From: an uncultured Mycoplasmatota bacterium
GTDB taxonomy: Bacteria; Bacillota_I; Bacilli_A; RF39; UBA660
Length of the DNA: 64,000 bases
NCBI GenBank assembly: GCA_900547225.1
Contig: URFW01000007.1
Location: 9,452 to 73,451 of the forward strand
Direction: 5' to 3'
The notes under the pieces were generated by a model. It was not told the DNA's origin. It did not search any database and was given only the letters and a program-made list of their open reading frames with translations. This document shows positions 40,248 to 48,515 of this stretch, in pieces; the stretch's first letter is position 1, and every line of letters starts with the position of its first letter. A program made the translations under genes and the position numbers.

Positions 40248-40497
40248 TAAGAAAATAAAAAACAGCAAATCATCCCATAGGGACGAATAGCTGTTTGTAT
40301 CCGTGGTACCACCCAGTTTACTATTTTATTTTTAAATAGTCACTTTATAAAACGTTAACGGGTTATCTTCCGTCTTAGCCTACTTTAATTAAATTTCGGT
40401 AAGAAGCTCCGAGGTGTTCTTTCATTAAACTATCTTACTGATATTCCACCATCATCAGTTCTCTTTAAAGAATCGTTTAATTACTTTTCCTCATCAA
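40248..40497 (-). promoter_or_regulatory. T-box riboswitch with overlapping Glu/Asn specifier (GAAC)
   Basis: Minus-strand leader of the M29-aspS-gatCAB operon. The T-box GGGTGGTACCACGG is at 40314-40301, followed by the terminator stem AAACAGC/GCTGTTT (40296-40290 with 40266-40260) and a T-rich tract. Stem I closes with GAGG/CCTC. The helix above the specifier loop is TTAAAC (5') / GTTTAA (3'). On the 3' side the loop reads GAAAGAACA, placing AAC (Asn) before the closing purine, with GAA (Glu) one base earlier (40419-40416). Two TATAAT boxes lie upstream. A C. acetobutylicum T-box with this overlap binds both tRNAs. Confidence 0.9.
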
Positions 40498-40574
40498 AGC
40501 GAAAAAATTAATTATATTTAAATTATATCATATTTTTTTTGTTTTATAACAAAAAAATAGTTTTTTCAATAATT

Positions 40575-41246
40575 TTACATGTTTTTCTGCATTTGGATTA
40601 TATTTTCTGCATGATTATAATAATTACAATATTTTCTTAATTCTTCAACAAATTCTGGAAACATAACAGAATTAAGATATAATTTTTGCAATTTTGGATT
40701 TCTTTCAATCATTTCTTTAATAACAGGATTGTCTGTGTATTCTCTTCTTATAACATCAAATAGCATTTGAGCATTGTACTCATATAATTGTTTTGGCAAC
40801 TTATTCGAGTACTTAAAACGACCAATATCAGTAATTGTTATTTCATTATCAGTAAAATTCATATTAAAATTTTTCCAATCTCCTACTTCTATACCAGCCT
40901 CACTAATAAGATTTATATCATGTCTTAAAAGTAATGTTGAATAAATTAGATCCATGAAAGAAACTTCTTGAATTTTCTTTGACACCTTATTTCCACAAGC
41001 AAACCTTGCTTTTCCTCCTAAAATAAAACTAGAATTGACATATAAATCATCAAAAAAGCAAAAAGAAGTCTGATTTATTTTACTACCTATTAATAAATCA
41101 TATTTATCTGTAAAATCATGAGGAACTCTAAAACATTTTGCAACATTTTTACCATCCTCGAGTAAACCAACAACAGATTGTTCTCCAAAACCCAAGATTT
41201 TTGTAAATTTATTTGTTATATCGGTAGCACTATTTATTTTTATCAT
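40575..41246 (-). CDS. protein-kinase-fold protein, uncharacterised
   Basis: A 223-residue protein with a kinase-like layout. It has a nucleotide loop I-L-G-F-G-E-Q-S-V-V-G, a lysine in V-A-K-C-F, and a late catalytic-loop-like G-D-W-K-N-F-N followed by T-I-T-D-I-G-R-F in place of the DFG motif. No membrane segment is seen. The family is not recognised; it might phosphorylate a small molecule or act in spore coat assembly as CotH/CotS-type proteins do. Start at 41246 follows a G-rich SD; the longer frame from 41315 lacks one. Confidence 0.5.
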   Translation of the reverse strand: MIKINSATDITNKFTKILGFGEQSVVGLLEDGKNVAKCFRVPHDFTDKYDLLIGSKINQTSFCFFDDLYVNSSFILGGKARFACGNKVSKKIQEVSFMDLIYSTLLLRHDINLISEAGIEVGDWKNFNMNFTDNEITITDIGRFKYSNKLPKQLYEYNAQMLFDVIRREYTDNPVIKEMIERNPKLQKLYLNSVMFPEFVEELRKYCNYYNHAENIIQMQKNM

Positions 41247-41354
41247 AATATACCCCACCCCCCAAAAAAACTTTTTATAAGCATATAATATATCATAAAT
41301 ATAACGAATAATCAATTATTATCTGTTAACCTTCAGGTCGTAATTTTGAACACG

Positions 41355-41379
41355 AAAAAAAGTAGCGGCGTGCTACTTT
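41355..41379 (-). terminator. terminator of tRNA-Asn
   Basis: Stem AAAGTAGC (41359-41366) / GCTACTTT (41372-41379), loop of five, then TTTT on the minus strand. Confidence 0.85.
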
Positions 41380-41389
41380 ATATTTTTAG

Positions 41390-41465
41390 TGGCGCTTCAA
41401 GTAGGACTCGAACCTACGACCTGCCGGTTAACAGCCGGATGCTCTACCAACTGAGCTATTGAAGC
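41390..41465 (-). tRNA. tRNA-Asn (GTT)
   Basis: Acceptor GCTTCAA/TTGAAGC, anticodon loop CTGTTAA giving GTT, T-loop TTCGAGT, discriminator G, encoded CCA. It is the likely ligand of the T-box about 900 bases downstream and the substrate of AspRS-GatCAB. Confidence 0.97.
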
Positions 41466-41499
41466 AGATATGGATGTTTTATCTCAAACAACGTAATTA

Positions 41500-41528
41500 A
41501 TTATATTATTTATATCCGGCTTTGTCAA
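41500..41528 (-). promoter_or_regulatory. promoter of tRNA-Asn
   Basis: Minus-strand TTGACA (41528-41523), 17-base spacer, TATAAT (41505-41500). Confidence 0.88.
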
Positions 41529-41600
41529 GCACTTTTTTAAGTAAAACTTTACTTTATTATATTTTGTGTTAGAATAGTGGTTACAAAAAGGATGAAGTGT

Positions 41601-42320
41601 ATGAAAACAATTAATTATAATGAACTCGATATCATTAGTTATAACTGCAATGAAGGTACTTATTCTAAAATTGATAAATGCATATTTAATGGTGAAATTT
41701 ATGCATTAAAACGTTTTACTAATGGAAAATATCTAAACGGCAAAAGAAGAAAAATAAGTGAGTTAAGCAGCATAAATGATAGTCATTTGATAACACCAAA
41801 ATTTTGGGTTAAAAACGAAGAAGGTAAAAATCAGTATTTAACAAAGTTTTGCGATGGAGATCCACTTGAGTTCGGAAAAAATACGAACGTAGTTGCTAAA
41901 CTAAAACATGCTAAGAATTTGATAGAGAAAATGCATTCATACAAAATTATTCATGGAGACTTAAATATCTCAAACCTTTTATTCAGTGGTGATGAGCCTT
42001 TTATAATTGATTTTGACAATGCATCTTTAAATAATAGTAATGTAGATATATCAAGTCTAAACGATTATTCCGCTGATTATATAAAAAGATTAGGAATTAA
42101 TAAGGGATTAGATGTATACCTTTTTAATTTGCTCACCTACGCTATATTAAATGAAACTGACTACTACTGTGTAAGAAGTAATGTGTTAGCAAAAAAATAT
42201 GGTGTTTTTGATTTTAAAGACGGAATTAAATTGTGTAATCTTTTTTCTCTAGAAAAAGGATATTCTGATGGTGATTATTTAATTGATATGATTTCAAATG
42301 AAGATGTTAAAAGTATTTAG
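41601..42320 (+). CDS. protein-kinase-like protein
   Basis: A 239-residue protein with a compact kinase/APH fold. It has a Y-A-L-K-R-F lysine strand, H-G-D-L-N-I-S-N-L-L (catalytic loop), and I-I-D-F-D-N-A (metal-binding Asp). All core residues for phosphotransfer are present, so it is probably active, on a protein or a small molecule. It has no transmembrane or PASTA part. The start at 41601 follows AAGGATGAAG. It stands alone on the plus strand opposite a second kinase-fold gene. Confidence 0.7.
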   Translation: MKTINYNELDIISYNCNEGTYSKIDKCIFNGEIYALKRFTNGKYLNGKRRKISELSSINDSHLITPKFWVKNEEGKNQYLTKFCDGDPLEFGKNTNVVAKLKHAKNLIEKMHSYKIIHGDLNISNLLFSGDEPFIIDFDNASLNNSNVDISSLNDYSADYIKRLGINKGLDVYLFNLLTYAILNETDYYCVRSNVLAKKYGVFDFKDGIKLCNLFSLEKGYSDGDYLIDMISNEDVKSI

Positions 42321-42328
42321 CATCTTTT

Positions 42329-42739
42329 TTATTTTACGAACGGGAGCCTATCGATTTTTGGATTTATAGTATTTTCATCTACATAATATGGATCAGCCTC
42401 AAATAAATCTAGTTTGTATTCTAAATTAAGTAATATTCTTTTTACATCAAAGATGTTTTTATATTTCTTTAAATGAATGCATAATAAAACTTTATCTATT
42501 ATTTCTTGTTCAGTTTTACTACTCACCTCATAATTCATCAAATCAGAAATTAAGTAACTAAGAAATAAATTATCAGTGCATTTTAAAATATCATATATAA
42601 TGTTATATAATCTACTGGTTTTACTATTATCATCAGTTTCATAGTTATCTAATATTTTTATAATTAGTTTTTTATTAATGTCTACTTTTAATGAAACTAT
42701 TTTAAAATCGTCTTTTGCATATATACATCTTTTTCTCAT
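42329..42739 (-). CDS. hypothetical protein, 136 aa
   Basis: I do not recognise this protein. It is mainly helical and leucine/isoleucine-rich (LYNIIYDILKCTDNLFLSYLISDLMNY), with no signal peptide, and ends in a proline-containing tail. It converges on the kinase-like gene with only eight bases between the stops. The SD (GAAAGAGG) is close to the ATG, so the exact start is uncertain. Confidence 0.55.
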   Translation of the reverse strand: MRKRCIYAKDDFKIVSLKVDINKKLIIKILDNYETDDNSKTSRLYNIIYDILKCTDNLFLSYLISDLMNYEVSSKTEQEIIDKVLLCIHLKKYKNIFDVKRILLNLEYKLDLFEADPYYVDENTINPKIDRLPFVK

Positions 42740-42805
42740 TCCTCTTTCTGCCGCCTTTCAAAATAATTATATGAAATGGCTCGTCGATCTATTACATAAT
42801 GAATT

Positions 42806-42834
42806 AAAAAAACACTTAAGAAAAACTTAAGTGT
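42806..42834 (-). terminator. terminator of tRNA-Ser-tRNA-fMet
   Basis: Perfect stem ACACTTAAG (42812-42820) / CTTAAGTGT (42826-42834), then a T-run on the minus strand. Confidence 0.88.
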
Positions 42835-42842
42835 AACTTGCT

Positions 42843-42919
<77 letters not shown>

Positions 42920-42933
42920 ATGTAAATATTAAG

Positions 42934-43026
42934 TGGCGGAGAAAGAGGGATTCGAACCCCCGCGCCGGTTACCCGACCTCCCGGTTTTCAAGACCGGTCC
43001 CTTCAACCAGACTTGGGTATTTCTCC
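42934..43026 (-). tRNA. tRNA-Ser (TGA)
   Basis: Class II tRNA of 93 bases with a long variable arm; acceptor GGAGAAA, anticodon loop CTTGAAA giving TGA, discriminator G, encoded CCA. Confidence 0.96.
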
Positions 43027-43087
43027 ATCTACAATTATTATATGCACGTGGTTAAAAATAATACATTATTAACCAGACAGCAATAAG

Positions 43088-43117
43088 ATTATAGCACATA
43101 TATTTTTTGTTTGTCAA
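43088..43117 (-). promoter_or_regulatory. promoter of tRNA-Ser-tRNA-fMet
   Basis: Minus-strand TTGACA (43117-43112), 18-base spacer, TATAAT (43093-43088). Confidence 0.88.
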
Positions 43118-43187
43118 CACCCATTTTAAGGTAAATAAAAAGCAGGCAAACTTCATAGTGCCCACTTGCTATTTATGTTTCTTTCGC

Positions 43188-43410
43188 TCATTTACTTAAT
43201 TTAGCAATTTCGTTTGTTAAATCTTTTAACGAGCTACCATATCATTCACCTATCCTCTCTATTTTATTTTTATCTATATTAATAACTTTTCATTGTTTTT
43301 TTAACTTTGTTTGTTTTTCTACAACAACTATGTCATAGCCTTTCTACCTTATTATTATTTTTGTATGTAATGTTTAATTTTTCATATTTCTTATAGGCAT
43401 CTCCTCGCTT
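43188..43410 (-). pseudogene. decayed short coding sequence between tRNA operons
   Basis: In the roughly 490-base tRNA-free gap 43027-43515, minus-strand translation in two frames gives protein-like pieces separated by stops and one shift: D-A-Y-K-K-Y-E-K-L-N-I-T-Y, then G-Y-D-I-V-V-V-E-K-Q-T-K, then V-I-N-I-D-K-N-K-I-E-R-I-G-E, then S-S-L-K-D-L-T-N-E-I-A-K-L-S-K-stop. An SD-like AGCGAGGAG precedes the first piece and a hairpin with T-tail (about 43137-43172) follows. This suggests a dead gene of unknown family; evidence is composition only. Confidence 0.35.
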
Positions 43411-43480
43411 TCTATTTTAAGTATAACTTTTAAATATTAAAATACTATGTCATATTTATTAAGATTTATTAGAAAGCAAC

Positions 43481-43506
43481 AAAAAAACTAACCATTAAGG
43501 TTAGTT
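43481..43506 (-). terminator. terminator of the six-tRNA operon
   Basis: Stem AACTAACC (43486-43493) / GGTTAGTT (43499-43506), loop of five, then TTTTT on the minus strand. Confidence 0.85.
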
Positions 43507-43515
43507 AATTTCAAG

Positions 43516-43604
43516 TGGTGCCCGAGGCCGGACTTGAACCGGCACGAGGTTTAACACTCGCAGGATTTTAAGTCCTGTGCGTCTACCAATTCCGCCACTC
43601 GGGC
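43516..43604 (-). tRNA. tRNA-Leu (TAA)
   Basis: Class II tRNA of 89 bases; acceptor GCCCGAG/CTCGGGC, anticodon TAA in loop ACTTAAAA, encoded CCA. Last of the six-tRNA operon. Its anticodon arm recurs as a relic at 14072. Confidence 0.96.
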
Positions 43605-43605
43605 G

Positions 43606-43681
43606 TGGTGTCCTGTATGCGACTTGAACGCATGACCCTCTGATTAAAAGTCAGATGCTCTACCAACTGAGCTAACAGGAC
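43606..43681 (-). tRNA. tRNA-Lys (TTT)
   Basis: Acceptor GTCCTGT/ACAGGAC, anticodon loop CTTTTAA giving TTT, encoded CCA; one base before tRNA-Leu. Confidence 0.96.
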
Positions 43682-43698
43682 AGATGTAAAATAATAAG

Positions 43699-43773
43699 TG
43701 GTTGCCTCGGCAAGATTCGAACTTGCGCATGTCAGAGTCAAAGTCTGATGCCTTACCACTTGGCGACGAGGCA
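43699..43773 (-). tRNA. tRNA-Gln (TTG)
   Basis: Acceptor TGCCTCG/CGAGGCA, anticodon loop CTTTGAC giving TTG, encoded CCA. It may be charged with Glu and amidated by GatCAB, since a GlnRS gene is not in view. Confidence 0.96.
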
Positions 43774-43782
43774 ATTCTAAAG

Positions 43783-43866
43783 TGGTGGGGAGAAATGGAT
43801 TCGAACCATTGAACCCGAAGGAACAGATTTACAGTCTGCCGCGTTTAACCACTTCGCTACCTCCCC
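43783..43866 (-). tRNA. tRNA-Tyr (GTA)
   Basis: Class II tRNA of 84 bases; acceptor GGGGAGG, anticodon GTA in loop ACTGTAAA, encoded CCA. Confidence 0.96.
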
Positions 43867-43872
43867 AATTTA

Positions 43873-43948
<76 letters not shown>

Positions 43949-43953
43949 ATTAA

Positions 43954-44030
43954 TGGTGGACGCTATAGGACTCGAACCTATGACCCCTTGCTTGTAAGGC
44001 AAGTGCTCTAACCAACTGAGCTAAGCATCC
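43954..44030 (-). tRNA. tRNA-Val (TAC)
   Basis: Acceptor GGATGCT paired to AGCGTCC with one wobble, anticodon loop CTTACAA giving TAC, encoded CCA. First gene of the operon. Confidence 0.96.
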
Positions 44031-44057
44031 AAATTCACATACGTGAGAACGTATACA

Positions 44058-44086
44058 AATATATCAGTATTTTTGATGATTGTCAA
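44058..44086 (-). promoter_or_regulatory. promoter of the six-tRNA operon
   Basis: Minus-strand TTGACA (44086-44081), 17-base spacer, TATATT (44063-44058). Confidence 0.85.
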
Positions 44087-44093
44087 GTAAGTT

Positions 44094-44453
44094 TTAAGAA
44101 TTTTTGTTAATCTCTTCCATTTTTTTGTCAATCCAACCCGGCAAAGCTGATTTAAGTAAGTAAAATCCAAAAACAGTTTCCTTGATCTTATTCTTCTTAT
44201 TCTTATACAAATTTGGATTAACATCCTTCGCAGACAATCTAAGCTGATTACTTTTACCATCGCAATTTAATATTTTAACGTTTATTATATCCCCTATACT
44301 AACGTAATCATTTATACTTTTAACAAACTTATCAGTAAACTCAGAAATATGTATTAAGCCGCTATATTCATCATCTATGGCAGCGAATGCTCCATACCTT
44401 TCAACCGCTGTTATTCTGGCCTTTACAACGTCTCCTTCCTTATATTTATTCAT
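44094..44453 (-). CDS. S1-domain RNA-binding protein (YabR/GSP13/CvfD-like)
   Basis: A 119-residue protein. An N-terminal S1 domain (G-D-V-V-K-A-R-I-T-A-V-E-R-Y-G-A-F-A, then G-L-I-H-I-S-E, D-I-I-N-V-K-I-L) is followed by a helical tail ending in P-G-W-I-D-K-K. This is the single-S1 arrangement of B. subtilis general stress protein 13 and pneumococcal CvfD, which bind RNA and affect translation and cold or stress fitness. The start at 44453 follows AGAGGTG. Confidence 0.85.
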   Translation of the reverse strand: MNKYKEGDVVKARITAVERYGAFAAIDDEYSGLIHISEFTDKFVKSINDYVSIGDIINVKILNCDGKSNQLRLSAKDVNPNLYKNKKNKIKETVFGFYLLKSALPGWIDKKMEEINKNS

Positions 44454-44553
44454 AAATACACCTCTACCACTAATTATATCACAACTTAACATTTAAAACA
44501 AACAACGCTTTACAACATAAATTAAGTGCTGTATAATTTATTTGGTGATTAAA

Positions 44554-44790
44554 TTGAAAAAAACAGAAGAAAAAATAATGGAAGTTTTAAATAAAATAAG
44601 ACCATATTTAAACCAAGACGGTGGTGACGTTGAGTTTGTTAAATTCGAAGACGGAATATGCTATGTAAAATTACAAGGTGCTTGTGCGGGGTGTATGTTT
44701 GCTGATATGACTATTAGTAATACCGTTGAAGAAATACTTACCTCTGAAGTTCCAGAAGTTATTAAAGTAATAAATTACGAAGAAGTTTAA
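44554..44790 (+). CDS. NifU-like iron-sulfur scaffold protein (Nfu)
   Basis: A 78-residue stand-alone NifU C-terminal domain: helix E-K-I-M-E-V-L-N-K-I-R-P-Y-L, Q-D-G-G-D-V, and the cluster-binding G-A-C-A-G-C. It carries a [4Fe-4S] cluster to client proteins. SD TTTGGTGA favours the TTG at 44554; the other upstream candidates overlap the SD. TTG starts recur in this window. Confidence 0.9.
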   Translation: MKKTEEKIMEVLNKIRPYLNQDGGDVEFVKFEDGICYVKLQGACAGCMFADMTISNTVEEILTSEVPEVIKVINYEEV

Positions 44791-45716
44791 ATGAAACTTC
44801 TTTTTATTATCCAATCAACTGCCGGAATATATTTATTATATTTTTTTACTAAAAAACTATAAACCCAAAGTAAGAATTGTTCATATTCATCGGACATAGA
44901 AACAACCTCTTCTATTTTTCGCTCATCAGCGTTCTCATTTATTATTTTACCCTGAATATCAAAAAAATATGACGGATAAAGTAGTCTTCCATAAAATAAT
45001 AAAGCTTCTTTATAACTTATATAATTGTTAGCAAAAAATTCGTTTACTATTTCTTTAGCATCCTTTTTTTCAAAGAATGCTTTTTTTACGTATTCAGATA
45101 CATCCCTCACCCTGTAATCACAAACAAAATCTATTGGATTATAAAGTTCAAATAATGTTCCTTCTGGCTCAATTCTTTTATGACATATGCTAAGAGGTGC
45201 ATCATCTTCTAATAAATTCGCCATTCTAACATATGATATGGCATTTTCTGCAAGTCCTATATAATAATTTGCAAAGGTACACAAATTTGGGTATTTTTTT
45301 CCTATCTCGTTTATTTGGGTTTCTAAATAATCATTTTTTGTCTCCCAAAGATTTACCCAGTCATATCTTGCTATTATATTATCACACTTTATATTTATGG
45401 AATTATTATTAATATGGCATATTTCAGATAAAGTTATTCTAGCATTTTTATTTACGAATATTTCCATTAAAACATAAGGAACGTTATTTATGTATGTTAA
45501 AATTCTGTTTTCATTATTTAACTTTATTTCGTGTACAAGTAAGTTTTGTTTAATCATTTGTTTATTAATTTGATATAAACTATCTGCATCAGAAAGTGGT
45601 CTTTCAAACATCATAAAAACATACTCACTATTTAAGTAGTTAAAAAAGTAATTGTTTTCTTTATGGATTATTTCATCTGGATGAAGACTATAATAATAGG
45701 CAAGTATGTTATTCAT
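44787..45716 (-). CDS. YutH/CotS-like kinase-fold protein, possible spore coat factor
   Basis: A 309-residue protein. Features recalling the CotS/YutH/YsxE group of kinase-fold coat proteins are C-H-K-R-I (catalytic-loop position), Y-N-P-I-D-F-V-C-D-Y-R-V-R-D-V-S-E-Y-V-K, and a C-terminal L-L-F-Y-G-R-L-L-Y-P-S-Y-F-F-D followed by Y-I-P-A-V-D-W-I-I-K-R. It lacks a glycine-rich loop. The stop overlaps the convergent nfu gene by four bases. The assignment rests on pattern memory and on spore genes elsewhere in the window. Confidence 0.5.
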   Translation of the reverse strand: MNNILAYYYSLHPDEIIHKENNYFFNYLNSEYVFMMFERPLSDADSLYQINKQMIKQNLLVHEIKLNNENRILTYINNVPYVLMEIFVNKNARITLSEICHINNNSINIKCDNIIARYDWVNLWETKNDYLETQINEIGKKYPNLCTFANYYIGLAENAISYVRMANLLEDDAPLSICHKRIEPEGTLFELYNPIDFVCDYRVRDVSEYVKKAFFEKKDAKEIVNEFFANNYISYKEALLFYGRLLYPSYFFDIQGKIINENADERKIEEVVSMSDEYEQFLLWVYSFLVKKYNKYIPAVDWIIKRSFI

Positions 45717-45767
45717 ATAAAAGGCCTCCTATTAATTATTATGTAAAACTTAAGAGTAATAGAAGTT

Positions 45768-45791
45768 AAAAAAAGAAGCTTATTTAGCTTC
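45768..45791 (-). terminator. terminator of rny
   Basis: Stem GAAGCT (45775-45780) / AGCTTC (45786-45791) with the stop codon in the loop, then seven Ts on the minus strand. Confidence 0.85.
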
Positions 45792-47333
45792 TTCAGTTGC
45801 CCTAGTTTCTCTAATTACAGTAACTTTTACTGTACCAGGATATTGCATTTCATTTTCAATTCTTGTTTTTATGTCACGTGCCGTTTTATAGCTTCCTATA
45901 TCATCTACTTTTGAAGGTTCAACTATTACACGTAATTCTCTTCCGGCTTGCATTGCGTATGCTTTTTCAACACCGTCAAAGTCTTTCGCGATTGATTCAA
46001 GTTGTTCTAATCTCTTAACATAGTTTTCTAATGAATCGTTTCTAGCGCCTGGTCTTGCTGCTGACAGGCTATCTGCAATTGCGACCAAAACGGATATTAT
46101 ATTGTTTGCATCTTTATCTCCGTGGTGAGATTCTATAGCATTAATAACAACACTATCTTCACCATATTTTTTAGCTAAGTCTGCACCTATTTCTACGTGG
46201 CTTCCCTCAACTTCAAAATCTATTGCTTTTCCTATATCATGAAGTAGTCCTGCTCTTTTTGCAAGTGCTACGTTTTCACCTAGTTCAGCCGCCATAATTC
46301 CTGCTAAATGTGCAACTTCTTTTGAGTGTTGTAAAGCATTTTGCCCGTAACTAGTTCTAAAATTTAGTTTACCTACTATTGTTACTAGTTCAGGATCAAG
46401 TTTTGTTATTCCAAGTTCGAACATAGCTTCTTCACCATATTCTCTTATTTTTACGTTCATTTCTTTGCAGACTTTATCATATAATTCTTCAATTCTTGCT
46501 GGATGAATTCTGCCATCTTTAATTAGTGTTTCTATCGTTTGTCTTGCAATTTCTCTTCTTAAAGGATCGAAGCTTGATAATACAATTGCTTCAGGGGTAT
46601 CATCTATTATAAGGTCAACACCAGTTACTGCCTCAATTGTTCTTATGTTTCTTCCTTCTCTTCCGATTATTCTACCTTTCATATCATCATTAGGCAAGGT
46701 AACTACGCTAACGGTTTGTTCGTTAGTTACATCGGATGCGTATTTTTGCATTGATTCAGCTAGTAAGTTTTTAGCCTTTTTATCAACCTCTAGCTTAGCT
46801 TCCGCTTCTTTTTCCTTGATGTAAGCTGAAATTTCAGCACTCATTGAAAGTTCAACTTGCTTCATTATTTCTTCTTTAGCTTTCTTTTTTGAGAAACCAG
46901 ATATTTTTTCTAGTTTATCTATTTGTTCTTTAATTATGTTTTCAACTTTTTCTTCTAATTTTTGAATATCTTTTTGTTTCTGGATAATTCCATTTTCTTT
47001 TTCATCTAGCATTTGCTCACGGTTTTGAAGTAGTTCATCACGCTTTGCAATGCCGTCTTCACGTTTTATTAAACGTTCTTCATTTTCTTTTAAATCTTGT
47101 TTTTTTTCTTTTATTTCTTTTTCTGTTTCAAGTTTTAATTTATAAGATTCTTCTTTAGCTTCTAAAAGTGCATCGCGTTTTGATTTTTCTGCATCTTTTT
47201 TTGCTTTTTCAATTATATTTGAAGCCTTATGTTCTTCATTTTTCTTTTTTAATGCAGTTATTATAAAGGCTATAACCGCACCTATAAATATTCCAACTAT
47301 TAGAAGTAAAGAGAAAATAAGTGCATTTCCCAT
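45780..47333 (-). CDS. rny: ribonuclease Y
   Basis: A 517-residue endoribonuclease that starts mRNA decay at the membrane. It has an N-terminal helix (ALIFSLLLIVGIFIGAVIAFII), a long coiled coil (about 30-200), a KH domain (G-R-I-I-G-R-E-G-R-N-I-R-T) and an HD domain (L-Q-H-S-K-E-V-A-H, L-L-H-D-I-G-K). Length is normal. The start at 47333 follows GGAGGTAAAT. Confidence 0.97.
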   Translation of the reverse strand: MGNALIFSLLLIVGIFIGAVIAFIITALKKKNEEHKASNIIEKAKKDAEKSKRDALLEAKEESYKLKLETEKEIKEKKQDLKENEERLIKREDGIAKRDELLQNREQMLDEKENGIIQKQKDIQKLEEKVENIIKEQIDKLEKISGFSKKKAKEEIMKQVELSMSAEISAYIKEKEAEAKLEVDKKAKNLLAESMQKYASDVTNEQTVSVVTLPNDDMKGRIIGREGRNIRTIEAVTGVDLIIDDTPEAIVLSSFDPLRREIARQTIETLIKDGRIHPARIEELYDKVCKEMNVKIREYGEEAMFELGITKLDPELVTIVGKLNFRTSYGQNALQHSKEVAHLAGIMAAELGENVALAKRAGLLHDIGKAIDFEVEGSHVEIGADLAKKYGEDSVVINAIESHHGDKDANNIISVLVAIADSLSAARPGARNDSLENYVKRLEQLESIAKDFDGVEKAYAMQAGRELRVIVEPSKVDDIGSYKTARDIKTRIENEMQYPGTVKVTVIRETRATEEAK

Positions 47334-47439
47334 ATTTACCTCCACATTATTTATTTTACATCTGCATAAATATCTCTACTTATACAATTCTATTTTAATA
47401 TTTTAAAAGCTCATAGTCAAGGTAAATAAGTTTTATAAT

Positions 47440-48447
47440 TTATTTCTTTACTTTAATATACAGTTTTTCTTTATGCACTGTTTTTGCGCCAAGGTTAATT
47501 ATTGCGTATCCTACCATTTCACCATCTTTGTATTTTTTCTTATCTTTTATTTTGTAGTTTATGTTTATTAAATTTTTTTCGTCTTTTGTTATTGGATAAT
47601 AATAATCGTCTTTTGCGTATATTTTTTTGTTAGGAAGATTAATTTTGTTTCGATTAAAAATTTTTTCCATAGAGTAATTTTTAAATGCATATTCATATAA
47701 CTCTTTGTGATTTTTAAAATCATTTGGATCGTTTAAGGTTACCGCTATTAAATCTAAGTTCCCATTGCTTGCTGATGTAACTAGAGTTCTTCTTGCTTTA
47801 TCGGTGTATCCGGTTTTTCCACCTGTTGTATATTTATACGTGTATAAAAGTTTATTTTTATTAGTCCAAACATATGTTTTTTCGTCTGTTTTAACGGTAT
47901 GTTTTTTACAACCAGTAATTTTCCTAAATGTAGGATCGGAATTTGCATAGCGCATTAAAAGAGCCATATCGTATGCGGTTGAATAGTTTTTTGCTTTTTC
48001 ATCTAACCCGTGTGGATTAGAAAACGTGGTGTTTTTCATACCGATTTGTTTTGCCTTTTTGTTCATCATTTTAACAAATTTTTCTTCTCCGCCAAGATAA
48101 TCTGCAATCATAAGAGCAGCGTCATTACCACTTTGCATCATAAGACCATAAACCATGTCTTTAAGTTTCATTTTTTCGCCGATACTTAAGTATATATTCG
48201 AACCGTATGATTCTAACACCTTATCAGTTACGGTTACGGTTTTGTTTAATTTTCCCGATTCTACAGCAATTATTCCGGTCATTATTTTTGTAGTTGAAGC
48301 GATTAGTTTTTTCTTATTCATGTTTTTTGAAACAAGCACTCTTTTTGTATCTTGTTCCATAAGTACGGCTGATTCTCCTAGACTATAAGCGTTTATTTTT
48401 ACCGGAAGTAACAATAAAACTGTTATTAATAAAAGTATTTTCTTCAA
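47440..48447 (-). CDS. D-alanyl-D-alanine carboxypeptidase (PBP5/DacF type)
   Basis: A 335-residue exported penicillin-binding protein. It has a signal peptide (LLLITVLLLLPVKINA), then the active-site motifs S-T-T-K (SxxK), S-G-N (SxN) and K-T-G (in G-G-K-T-G-Y-T), and a C-terminal beta domain. It trims the terminal D-Ala from peptidoglycan stem peptides; DacF and DacB forms act in sporulation. The SD ATAGGTGAT gives seven-base spacing to a TTG at 48447; the ATG at 48453 is too near the SD. Confidence 0.92.
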   Translation of the reverse strand: MKKILLLITVLLLLPVKINAYSLGESAVLMEQDTKRVLVSKNMNKKKLIASTTKIMTGIIAVESGKLNKTVTVTDKVLESYGSNIYLSIGEKMKLKDMVYGLMMQSGNDAALMIADYLGGEEKFVKMMNKKAKQIGMKNTTFSNPHGLDEKAKNYSTAYDMALLMRYANSDPTFRKITGCKKHTVKTDEKTYVWTNKNKLLYTYKYTTGGKTGYTDKARRTLVTSASNGNLDLIAVTLNDPNDFKNHKELYEYAFKNYSMEKIFNRNKINLPNKKIYAKDDYYYPITKDEKNLININYKIKDKKKYKDGEMVGYAIINLGAKTVHKEKLYIKVKK

Positions 48448-48482
48448 TTTCATCACCTATGTAATTGTATGAATTGAAATTT

Positions 48483-48509
48483 AAAAAAAATACTTCTTTT
48501 GAAGTATTT
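48483..48509 (-). terminator. terminator of htpG
   Basis: Stem AAATACTTC (48488-48496) / GAAGTATTT (48501-48509), tetraloop, then TTTTT on the minus strand. Confidence 0.85.
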
Positions 48510-48515
48510 TTTATA

